From CAKUIA01 sp044433115 (GTDB taxonomy: Bacteria > Verrucomicrobiota > Verrucomicrobiia > Opitutales > Intestinicryptomonadaceae), in NCBI GenBank assembly GCA_044433115.1, contig JAWXTY010000017.1, forward strand, positions 1 through 42,109: a stretch of 42,109 nt of DNA, read 5' to 3'. Positions 33,103 to 40,163 of the stretch are shown here, one piece after another. The position numbers and the translations under genes are program-made. How positions within the stretch are numbered: the stretch's first letter is position 1; each line of letters opens with the position of its first letter. The notes beneath the pieces are model-generated. The model searched no databases. It saw only the letters and a program-made list of their open reading frames with translations, and had not been told where the DNA came from.

Positions 33103-34074
33103 TTAGCTTTTGCGTCTTGTTAATGCTTTTTCAAGAGCCAAGCCTATTTTATCCAATTTCTTTTGAATTTTGGGTGTAACATCTATTTTTATTAAGCTTT
33201 CTTTTGGCATTTTCTTTAAATTAAAAAGTTTTTTGGCGTTTTGGGAGAAGATGGCTTTGTGGAATTTTGTGGGGATATTTCTTTGGGCTTCTTCTTTGAG
33301 TTGATTGAAATCTGCTTTGAGGGATATTTTGGGGTAGAGAGCTAAAGAGTAATCTGTGCCAAAGCATAGATTTTTGAGTTGATTGAAATCGAGATTTGCC
33401 CAGTCGCTTTCTTTATATAATAGGGGAAAGGCAGCACAATCGAGATATATGTTTTCAGCAAAATCGCTCGCTCTAAATGCTCTACCTCCTGCAAGGTGTG
33501 AGAAGATGAACTTTTGTTTTGGGAACTTTTTGGCAAGGGCAAATAGTGCCTCATTATCTGTAATTATCTTGCCCTTATAGTCCTTTCCAAGCTCGTCGCT
33601 AAGGTGTATACATATAGGAAGCTCCTCAGCTTGGCAGATTTTGACTATCTCGCAAAAGCCATCGCTTAGAAAGTCAAAGCCTTGCACTTTATCGCATAAT
33701 TCGCCAACTGCTACAAAGCCTAAGCCCCTTGCTTGCTTTAGAAATGCTATGCTTTCTTCTACAAATTTAGGGCATATAGTTGCCATAGGCAAAATTCTAT
33801 CAGGGTAAGACTTTGCGAAGTCGAGAGCAGTTTTGTTGAAATATTCGCAGGCTTCGACGCTTTGATAATACGCCCCGTTTATCACAGCCTTGTCTATATT
33901 TGCCCTATCCATTTGAGCAATAAATTCTTCTTTGCTAACTAAGTCTTGCAGGCTCTTTTTCTTTTGTGGAAAGAGCAAATCAAGCCAATAAGTCTCGCCA
34001 AAATCCCTTAGAACTTGCTCTAAATTATCTCTTGGAAAGTAATGCGTGTGTATGTCTATAATCTCGCTAGGCAT
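33103..34074 (-). CDS. Amidohydrolase-family (amidohydro-rel/ACMSD-like) metal-dependent hydrolase
   Basis: The 323-residue TIM-barrel protein begins with MPSEIIDIHTHYFPRD, whose HTH pair is the first metal ligand set of the amidohydrolase 2 family. Later marks are VINGAYYQS, LPICIHLSD, KFIFSHLAGG (third-strand histidine) and CFGTDYSLA (the catalytic Asp). A basic C-terminal tail of about 45 residues follows. It overlaps the end of uppP by 19 nt and is the last gene of the ybaB-recR-uppP operon, converging on the histidine kinase gene with 11 nt between stops. The substrate is unknown; decarboxylase or hydrolase activity is possible. Confidence 0.78.
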   Translation of the reverse strand: MPSEIIDIHTHYFPRDNLEQVLRDFGETYWLDLLFPQKKKSLQDLVSKEEFIAQMDRANIDKAVINGAYYQSVEACEYFNKTALDFAKSYPDRILPMATICPKFVEESIAFLKQARGLGFVAVGELCDKVQGFDFLSDGFCEIVKICQAEELPICIHLSDELGKDYKGKIITDNEALFALAKKFPKQKFIFSHLAGGRAFRASDFAENIYLDCAAFPLLYKESDWANLDFNQLKNLCFGTDYSLALYPKISLKADFNQLKEEAQRNIPTKFHKAIFSQNAKKLFNLKKMPKESLIKIDVTPKIQKKLDKIGLALEKALTRRKS

Positions 34075-34970
34075 ATATAAAAAAGCACAAGGCTTAGAGC
34101 TATTCTATACCAAGCAAAAGGAGCTAAGCCCCACTTGGACAAGAAGTATACGAAAAATTTAACGCATATAAGAGCAAATATGAAAGATACTAAAATTCCC
34201 CAAATTGCACTTTGCAAAGAAATTGCATCTAGCATAGCCTCATAGTCAGTTAAAATCTTAAAGGAACTCGCTGCCCCAAGGGTAATTAGCCCAAGCAAAA
34301 AGCTAAATTGAGCTGCCCCCTTAGGGTTTAGCCCTATGACATAGCCCCCTAAAATAGTCATCATAGACCTACTTGCCCCAGGGATAAGGGCAAAGCATTG
34401 CAAAAAGCCCACAATCAAGCTTTGCTTTATGCTAAGTTTAGAAAGGCTTATATCTGCCTTTTGCTTTGCCTCTTTTTCGTATTTAGCCCTTACAAATAGC
34501 ATAAGCAAGCCTCCGACAAACAAGCTGATTGCCACAGGCAAAACGCCAAAGAAGAAGCTTTCTATGAGCTTATATAGGCTTAGCCCAATGACTGCCGCAG
34601 GCAAAAAGGCTACAAATATATTTCTAGCTAAATAAAGCCCATCTTTGTCTTTGCCAAGCACTCCTAAAATTATGCTCTTTAGGCTTTTCCAGTATAGGAA
34701 AATTACAGCAAAAATCGCCCCTATCTGTATTACAACTGCATAAATATCTGCAGAAGCCTTTAGCTTTTCGTCATCATTTAGCCCCAAAGCCTCATTTGCC
34801 AATATTAAATGCCCAGTCGAGGACACTGGCAAATACTCAGTAAGCCCCTCAACTATACCCAAAACAGTTGCGTCGTAAGTATCTATTTGAAGTTTTGGCT
34901 CGCTCTTTTCGCCAGCAAAAGCACTTAGGCTTAGGCAACAAAAGATAAGTATCGCTAGGATTTTTTTCAT
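34056..34970 (-). CDS. uppP: Undecaprenyl-diphosphatase (BacA type)
   Basis: It recycles the lipid carrier by converting C55-PP to C55-P. The motifs GIVEGLTEYLPVSSTGHLIL (about residues 38-57, with the catalytic Glu residues) and FALIPGASRSMMTILGGYVI (the second conserved motif with the essential Arg) are clear, in a protein with about eight spans. Unusually, a signal-peptide-like leader (MKKILAILIFCCLSLSAFAG) plus about 12 polar residues precedes the usual start of the family, giving 304 residues against the usual 265-280. The gene sits between recR (11 nt upstream) and the amidohydrolase (overlapping). Confidence 0.94.
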   Translation of the reverse strand: MKKILAILIFCCLSLSAFAGEKSEPKLQIDTYDATVLGIVEGLTEYLPVSSTGHLILANEALGLNDDEKLKASADIYAVVIQIGAIFAVIFLYWKSLKSIILGVLGKDKDGLYLARNIFVAFLPAAVIGLSLYKLIESFFFGVLPVAISLFVGGLLMLFVRAKYEKEAKQKADISLSKLSIKQSLIVGFLQCFALIPGASRSMMTILGGYVIGLNPKGAAQFSFLLGLITLGAASSFKILTDYEAMLDAISLQSAIWGILVSFIFALICVKFFVYFLSKWGLAPFAWYRIALSLVLFYICLARL

Positions 34971-34981
34971 AACACACTTGC

Positions 34982-35578
34982 CTAATAAATTTTTCTTGCG
35001 TCTAAGGCACTTTTTATAGTTGAAGAATCTGCAAATAGCAATGCACTACCACTAGGCAAGCCAAAGCCTATTCTTGTTAAATTCACTTGAGAGCCATCTA
35101 CTATGCACTCTTGTATATAGTGGCAAGTCGCTTCTGCCTCTATATCATTAGACAAAGCAAGGATTAGCTCGCTAATTTCCCCAGAGTCGACTAGAGCCTT
35201 GAGCTTTTCCATTTTTAAATTTTCAGGGCTAATACGTTTCATAGGCGAAAGTTTGCCCCCTAATACAAAATATCTGCCCTTGAACGCTCCAGATTTTTCT
35301 ATAGACATCAAGTCCAAGACGCTTTCTACCACGCATATAGAGTGTTGCTCTCTCGAAGAGTCTGCACAGATATTGCAAAGTTCTCCACGCTTTGCCATTG
35401 CTCCACAAAATTCGCACTCGCCAATAGCCACTTGAGCCTTAGCGAGGCAATCTTGCAAGTCTTTAGCCAAACTTGGCTCTTCTAAAACCAAGTTTAGGGC
35501 TATACGCTCAGCTGCCTTGGGTCCAAGAGAGGGTAGCTTGCGTAGAATTTTCTTTAGATTGTCAAATTCCTGACTCAC
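34982..35578 (-). CDS. recR: Recombination protein RecR
   Basis: RecR works with RecO/RecF to load RecA at gaps. The 198-residue protein has the N-terminal helix-hairpin-helix (KKILRKLPSLGPKAAERIAL), the C4 zinc finger C55-x2-C58-x9-C68-x2-C71 (CEFCGAMAKRGELCNIC), and the TOPRIM domain beginning ICVVESVLDLMSIEKSGAFK and continuing to LILALSNDIEAEATCHYI and a C-terminal LTRIGFGLPSGSALLFAD. It lies 1 nt after ybaB, the widely conserved ybaB-recR pairing. Confidence 0.97.
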   Translation of the reverse strand: MSQEFDNLKKILRKLPSLGPKAAERIALNLVLEEPSLAKDLQDCLAKAQVAIGECEFCGAMAKRGELCNICADSSREQHSICVVESVLDLMSIEKSGAFKGRYFVLGGKLSPMKRISPENLKMEKLKALVDSGEISELILALSNDIEAEATCHYIQECIVDGSQVNLTRIGFGLPSGSALLFADSSTIKSALDARKIY

Positions 35579-35579
35579 C

Positions 35580-35888
35580 TTAGAATAGTCCAGGTAGGCT
35601 AAAACCTCCTGTTACTGTAGACATTTTTTCGTCGCTTAGAGCCTTTGCCTTTACTGCCGCCTCATTGATAGCTGACAATATAGTAGACTCTACAGTTGCA
35701 GCGTCTTCCTTTAAAAATTCAGGATCTAACTTCAAGCTTTTCAAAGCTCCGTGTCCATTTACATTAACTACAACAGCTCCGCCGCCACTAGAAACTTCAA
35801 CAATTTCTGTTTCTAAGCCCGATTGAACTTCTTCCATAACTTTTTGCATCTTTTGTGCTTGCTTTAATAGTTTTCCTACTCCTGCCAT
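35580..35888 (-). CDS. ybaB: YbaB/EbfC nucleoid-associated protein
   Basis: This 102-residue DNA-binding protein shows the family pattern: MAGVGKLLKQAQKMQKVMEE coiled helix, then the core strands with VEVSSGGGAVVVNVNGHGAL, DPEFLKEDAATVESTILSAI and a C-terminal helix and MSTVTGGFSLPGLF tail. YbaB dimers bind DNA as tweezers and are co-transcribed with recR in many bacteria, as here. Its 5' leader is the R2 copy C element. Confidence 0.95.
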   Translation of the reverse strand: MAGVGKLLKQAQKMQKVMEEVQSGLETEIVEVSSGGGAVVVNVNGHGALKSLKLDPEFLKEDAATVESTILSAINEAAVKAKALSDEKMSTVTGGFSLPGLF

Positions 35889-35910
35889 TTTATTTCTTTC
35901 TTTTATTTAT

Positions 35911-36049
35911 GGTGGTTTCTAAAAATTAGCACTTAGCTATTTTTTAGATTATTTTGAGGTTGATTTTTTATGTTTTTAAGGAGGATAATGAATTATCTAA
36001 CGCAAAAACAGAGAAAATCAAAGCAAAATAGGCAAAAAAGAGCAAGTGT
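35911..36049 (-). promoter_or_regulatory. R2 promoter-leader element, copy C (ybaB-recR operon)
   Basis: On the minus strand ACACTTGCTC gives a -35 TTGCTC (36040-36045) and a -10 TTTGAT (36017-36022) with 17 nt between. The leader holds GATAAT-TC-ATTATC (35984-35997) where copy A has GATAAC/GTTATC, and the TAGC-TAAGT-GCTA hairpin with A/T flanks (35921-35945). The span 35921-35955 is an exact 35-nt match to copy A. The block starts 23 nt upstream of the ybaB ATG and lies within the gap after the RsbU-like gene. Confidence 0.78.
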
Positions 36050-36072
36050 ATTTTTCTTATTCTATTTTAAAA

Positions 36073-37527
36073 CTAATTATTAGAAGCCACCTTATGTTTA
36101 ATTATTAGAAGCGTCATATCATCTGCATAAGAATATGTTGCTCCACAAAATTTTTGTACGTCTAGTAATATATCAGTATTTATGTCTATAGCACTCTTTT
36201 GAGCGAAACGCTTTATAGACTTTTCTAGGCGATTAGACCCAAACTCTTCCTTATTTGCATTTAAGGACTCAGTTATACCATCTGTATACATAACCAAAAC
36301 AGAGTCTTTGCCAAAAGGGAAAATAGTGTCTTCTATTACCATATCAAATATTTCAGGGTCTACCATTCCCACTGCCATTCCTGCTGAATTTATCTTCATA
36401 GATGGGCTTTCGCTCGTGTATTTAGCACAAAGGAGGGCTTGTTCGTGTCCTGCTCTTGCCATAGTAATTTCGCCTTTATTTATGTCTAAAATTGCATAAA
36501 TCATAGTTATGAACATATCCTCACGCAAGATTGGGGCAATCTCTCTATTTAGAGCCTTTAGTGCTTCTGCTGGAGTTTCGTAATTCTTGGCAATACTCTT
36601 GAGTTTTGTTTGAACTATAGCCATCACCATTGCTGCAGATACTCCCTTGCCAGATACGTCTGCAATAACTATACCCAATTTTGACTTTGGCAATTCTATA
36701 AAGTCGTAAAAGTCGCCCCCTATAGATTGCTGAGGCACATAACGCACTGCAAACTCATAATCTTCAAGTACTGGCATTTGCTGAGGCAATAGATATTTTT
36801 GCACGCCCCCTGCAAGCTTTAAATCGAATGTAAGCTTGTTACGCTCCACAAATTGGTCGACTGCATTTGCGTTAGAAATTGCAATTCCTGCTTGCTCTGC
36901 AAGAGTTTTAAGTATGCTAACTTCCATCTCGCCAAATAAATTTTCGCCCATAGGATTTAGTACTACCATAACAGCAATGACTTCGCCATCTACTCTTATA
37001 GGCATATATATTGCACTAGTGATATTTAAAGAAGGGTCGTCGCTCTTAATTATGCGAGGGTCTTTAGTTGCGTCGCTAATTAATATAGATTTACCTTCTG
37101 AGCCAACTTCGCCAACTAGTCCTTCGTTTGCGTCTAAAATCTCGCCTTCGTAGATTTTTTCCATACGCTCAGCCTTAGTACTTTCGTCGCCTTTTAGCTT
37201 TGAGCTTCTCTTTTGAGGGGGAAACAAGCCTTGAGTTCCAGCTGACATCCAAGTTCCACTTGCTTGTTTTAGATATATACAAGAGCTTTGTGCGTTTACG
37301 CTAGTTGCTGACAAATGTATAGCCTTTTTACAAATTTCTAGCAGGCTCACTCCCCCTTGAAATTCTAGGGCAAATCGACGCATAACGTTGACTATGAGTA
37401 CTTTGTCCTCACGCAATTCGTCATTTTCTCTAAGCAAGTCTTGCCACTGACGCCTTACAATAAAGTAGTGAGGCACAATAAACAGCACAAAAAATACAGA
37501 TAGAAATATGCAAATAAAAGTTATCAT
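36073..37527 (-). CDS. RsbU-like PP2C phosphatase with GAF domain and membrane anchor
   Basis: The 484-residue protein has an N-terminal membrane span (about 2-24, ITFICIFLSVFFVLFIVPHY), a coiled linker, a GAF domain (about 65-225, LISDATKDPRIIKSDDP and SAIYMPIRVDGEVIAVMVVL) and a C-terminal SpoIIE/PP2C domain (about 240-480). The latter shows YVPQQSIGGDFYDFIELPKS with metal-binding Gly-Asp, GIVIADVSGKGVSAAMVMA, LVMYTDGITESLN and ATYSYADDMTLLIIKH. Enzymes of this type dephosphorylate STAS antagonists such as the one at 7025-7504. It is transcribed from a promoter with the same ATACACTTGC box as R2, but without the R2 leader. Confidence 0.9.
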   Translation of the reverse strand: MITFICIFLSVFFVLFIVPHYFIVRRQWQDLLRENDELREDKVLIVNVMRRFALEFQGGVSLLEICKKAIHLSATSVNAQSSCIYLKQASGTWMSAGTQGLFPPQKRSSKLKGDESTKAERMEKIYEGEILDANEGLVGEVGSEGKSILISDATKDPRIIKSDDPSLNITSAIYMPIRVDGEVIAVMVVLNPMGENLFGEMEVSILKTLAEQAGIAISNANAVDQFVERNKLTFDLKLAGGVQKYLLPQQMPVLEDYEFAVRYVPQQSIGGDFYDFIELPKSKLGIVIADVSGKGVSAAMVMAIVQTKLKSIAKNYETPAEALKALNREIAPILREDMFITMIYAILDINKGEITMARAGHEQALLCAKYTSESPSMKINSAGMAVGMVDPEIFDMVIEDTIFPFGKDSVLVMYTDGITESLNANKEEFGSNRLEKSIKRFAQKSAIDINTDILLDVQKFCGATYSYADDMTLLIIKHKVASNN

Positions 37528-37546
37528 TCTTAAAAATAATTACTCG

Positions 37547-37575
37547 ATTAAAGCAAAACAACTTCCAAAGTGCAA
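37547..37575 (-). promoter_or_regulatory. Promoter of the RsbU-like gene (ACACTTGC class)
   Basis: On the minus strand ATACACTTGCAC gives TTGCAC (37570-37575), 17 nt, then TTTAAT (37547-37552). The start of transcription would be about 13 nt before the ATG at 37527. Confidence 0.65.
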
Positions 37576-37626
37576 GTGTATTTTTTGGGAGGCTTCTAAA
37601 AATTGCTTCTAATTAGGACACAAAAC

Positions 37627-37710
37627 TTTGTCTCATAGTGGGCAAAGTGGGACATTGCGTGGCACACAGTGGGACATTTTGTCTCAGTATATTGTGCAAA
37701 AAGTGGGACA
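37627..37710 (+). promoter_or_regulatory. GTGGGACA motif array upstream of dnaK
   Basis: AGTGGGACA occurs at 37646, 37668 and 37702, with a partial AGTGGG at 37637. TTTGTCTCA occurs at 37627 and 37678. TGGGACA-TTT-TGTCTCA (37670-37686) forms an imperfect dyad. It lies between the divergent RsbU-like gene and dnaK. It could be operator sites for a heat-shock regulator, or a relic of the multiple repeats found at ends of IS21-type elements. No transposase remnant was seen. Confidence 0.5.
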
Positions 37711-37716
37711 CTGAAA

Positions 37717-37745
37717 TTGGGCATAAGTTTAATTTATTGATTATG
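37717..37745 (+). promoter_or_regulatory. Possible dnaK promoter
   Basis: TTGGGC (37717-37722) and ATTATG (37740-37745) are spaced by 17 nt, about 50 nt before the dnaK ATG and directly after the GTGGGACA array. The match is moderate. Confidence 0.4.
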
Positions 37746-37798
37746 AGTATGTTGTGATTGGTTCTAAAAACAGGCATAGAAAATGCTTAAGAGAGTGT

Positions 37799-39718
37799 AT
37801 GAGTAAAATTTTAGGAATAGACTTAGGAACAACAAATTCTTGTATGGCAGTTATGGAAGGCGGTCAATCGCAAGTAATCCCAAACAGAGAAGGTGCTAGA
37901 ACTACACCTTCTGTAGTTGCATTTACAAAGACAGGCGAGAGGTTAGTTGGTCAAGCAGCAAAAAGACAAGCTGTAACTAACCCTCATAACACAATATTTT
38001 CTGCTAAGAGATTAATTGGTAGAAAATTTAGCGAAATCAAAGAAGAGGCAAAAACTTTACCTTATAAAGTGGTAGAAGGTTCTAATGAAGCTGTATTGAT
38101 TGAGTGCGAAGTATCTGGTAAGACAGAGCGTTTTAGCCCAGAGCAAATTTCAGCATTCATCTTGCAACAAATGAAAGCAGACGCAGAAACTTACTTAGGC
38201 GAAAAAATCACTAAGGCAGTAATCACTGTACCTGCATACTTCAACGACTCTCAACGTCAAGCTACAAAAGACGCAGGCACTATCGCAGGCTTAGATGTAG
38301 AACGTATCGTAAATGAGCCAACTGCAGCAGCTCTAGCTTATGGCTTAGATAAGAATAACGACGAAACTATTACTGTATATGACTTAGGTGGTGGTACATT
38401 CGACGTATCTATGCTAGAAATTGGCGATGGCGTATTTGAAGTTAAAGCGACCAATGGCGACACTTACTTAGGTGGCGACAACTGGGACGAAGCTATCATT
38501 AACTTCTTGGTAGAAGATTTCAAAAAGGACAATGGCATAGACTTACGTTCTGACCCTATGGCTCTTCAACGTTTAAAGGAAGAAGCTGAAAAGGCGAAGA
38601 TTGCACTATCTACAGCTCAACAAACTGATATCAACTTGCCATTTATCACTGCAGACGCAAGTGGTCCAAAGCACTTGAATATAGTATTAACTAGAGCGAA
38701 GTTAGAGCAAATCACTGAAGATTTAATTAACAGGACTATGATTCCTTTCGAAGCTTGCTTGAAAGACGCAGACTTATCTAAGGGCGACATTAATGAGTTG
38801 GTACTTGTTGGTGGTATGACACGTATGCCTAAGGTAGTTGAAATTGCTGAAAAGTTGGCTGGCAAAGCTCCTCACCAAGGTGTAAACCCTGATGAAGTTG
38901 TAGCTCGTGGTGCTGCAATCCAAGGTGGCGTATTGCAAGGCGACGTTAGAGATGTATTACTTCTAGACGTAACTCCTCTAACTCTATCTATAGAGACTGC
39001 AGGTGGCGTATCTACTCCTATGATAGATAGAAACACTACTATCCCTGCCAAGAAGAGCCAAGTTTTCTCTACTTACGCAGACAATCAAACAGCTGTAGAT
39101 ATTAGAGTTCTTCAAGGTGAAAGACCACTAGCTAAGGACAATAAGCTAATTGGTAATTTCCGTTTAGATGGCATTGCTCCAGCTCCTCGTGGTTTACCTC
39201 AAATCGAAGTTACTTTCGACATCAATGCAAATGGTATCCTTGAAATATCTGCAAAGGATAAAGGTACTGGCAAAGAGCAAAAGGTTACAATTTCAAATTC
39301 TAGTGGCTTGAGCAAAGACGAAGTTGAAAAACTACGTAAAGAAGCTGAACTTCACGCAGAAGAAGATAATAAGCAAAAGGAAATGATTGAGTCTAAGAAC
39401 CAATTAGACAATATCGTTTACCAAATCGAAAAGCAATTAACTGAAGCTGGCGACAAAGTTCCTGCAGAAATCAAAGAAAAGATTGAAGCTGAAACAAAGG
39501 AAGCTAAGGATTTACTTGCAAAGGCAGACGCTACTGCAGATGAGTATAAGGCTAAGTTGGAGTCTCTAACAAAGATGATACAAGAGCAAGCACAACACTT
39601 ATATCCTCAAGCTGAAGCTGGCGAAAACCCTCAAGCTCAAGCAGAAGCCGACGCAAAGAAAGACGCTCCTGTAGACGCCGACTTCGAAGTTGTAGACGAG
39701 GACAAGGCTGACAAGTAG
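37799..39718 (+). CDS. dnaK: Chaperone DnaK (Hsp70)
   Basis: The start is the ATG at 37799 (MSKILGIDLGTTNSCMAVME); the frame extends 15 codons upstream from a GTG, but homologues begin here. The 639-residue protein has the Hsp70 nucleotide-binding motifs GIDLGTTNSC, VTVPAYFNDSQRQATKDAG, NEPTAAALAYGLDK, VYDLGGGTFDVSMLEI and LVGGMTRMPKV, the linker DVLLLDVTPLTLSIETAGG, the substrate-binding domain and the acidic EVVDEDKADK tail. grpE, dnaJ and hrcA are not adjacent. No CIRCE operator is visible; upstream lies the GTGGGACA array. groES follows after 121 nt. Confidence 0.97.
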   Translation: MSKILGIDLGTTNSCMAVMEGGQSQVIPNREGARTTPSVVAFTKTGERLVGQAAKRQAVTNPHNTIFSAKRLIGRKFSEIKEEAKTLPYKVVEGSNEAVLIECEVSGKTERFSPEQISAFILQQMKADAETYLGEKITKAVITVPAYFNDSQRQATKDAGTIAGLDVERIVNEPTAAALAYGLDKNNDETITVYDLGGGTFDVSMLEIGDGVFEVKATNGDTYLGGDNWDEAIINFLVEDFKKDNGIDLRSDPMALQRLKEEAEKAKIALSTAQQTDINLPFITADASGPKHLNIVLTRAKLEQITEDLINRTMIPFEACLKDADLSKGDINELVLVGGMTRMPKVVEIAEKLAGKAPHQGVNPDEVVARGAAIQGGVLQGDVRDVLLLDVTPLTLSIETAGGVSTPMIDRNTTIPAKKSQVFSTYADNQTAVDIRVLQGERPLAKDNKLIGNFRLDGIAPAPRGLPQIEVTFDINANGILEISAKDKGTGKEQKVTISNSSGLSKDEVEKLRKEAELHAEEDNKQKEMIESKNQLDNIVYQIEKQLTEAGDKVPAEIKEKIEAETKEAKDLLAKADATADEYKAKLESLTKMIQEQAQHLYPQAEAGENPQAQAEADAKKDAPVDADFEVVDEDKADK

Positions 39719-39839
39719 TCTTATTTTCAACAAGGGTGCTTATAAAATTGGTTTAGCTATTTTTAAAAGCCCCTTGGGGCAAAAGAATAGAAATTTAAAC
39801 AATAATTCATACAATAATTTTAATATAGAAAGAAACAAT
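39719..39839 (+). other. dnaK-groES intergenic region
   Basis: A small GC palindrome GCCCCTTGGGGC (39769-39780) is preceded by a T/A-rich run and followed by AAAAG. It could be a weak terminator (better on the minus strand) or a processing site between dnaK and groESL. No CIRCE element (TTAGCACTC-N9-GAGTGCTAA) is present. Confidence 0.4.
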
Positions 39840-40133
39840 ATGGAAAACATAAATATAAAACCTCTCGGCGATCGTGTTTTAGTAAAACAAGTCGAAGAAA
39901 AAGAACAAATTAAAGGTGGCATCATTATCCCTGACGCTGCTAAAGAAAAGTCTCAAGAAGCAATCGTTGTTGCTTTAGGCTCTGGTAAAACAGAAGATGG
40001 AAAGGCTATAGAATTTGAAGTTGCTTTAGGCGACAAAGTTTTAATCTCTAAGTATGGTGGCACTCAAGTTAAGTCTGGCGACACTGAATATACTCTTTTG
40101 CGTCAAGACGACATCTTGGCTGTAATCGCATAA
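39840..40133 (+). CDS. groES: Co-chaperonin GroES
   Basis: The 97-residue protein starts at ATG 39840 (MENINIKPLGDRVLVKQVEE). It shows the mobile loop region GGIIIPDAAKEKSQEAIVVA and the C-terminal GDKVLISKYGGTQVKSGDTE and LLRQDDILAVIA. The GroEL-binding loop hydrophobic triplet reads III. A GAAAG box lies 8-12 nt upstream. groEL follows after 30 nt, the standard groESL arrangement. Confidence 0.96.
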   Translation: MENINIKPLGDRVLVKQVEEKEQIKGGIIIPDAAKEKSQEAIVVALGSGKTEDGKAIEFEVALGDKVLISKYGGTQVKSGDTEYTLLRQDDILAVIA

Positions 40134-40163
40134 TTAATTTTTTAATATAAAGGAATAAACAAA

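Noticed and set aside
34971..34990. ACACACTTGCC at the uppP/recR junction as another ACACTTGC promoter
   Set aside because: It points away from the genes, has no -10 at 17-18 nt and overlaps coding and stop signals, so it is probably coincidence.
37655..37680. TGGCAC upstream of dnaK as a sigma-54 promoter
   Set aside because: The -12 GC element is not at the right spacing (TGGCACACAGTGGGAC), and the bases are part of the GTGGGACA array.
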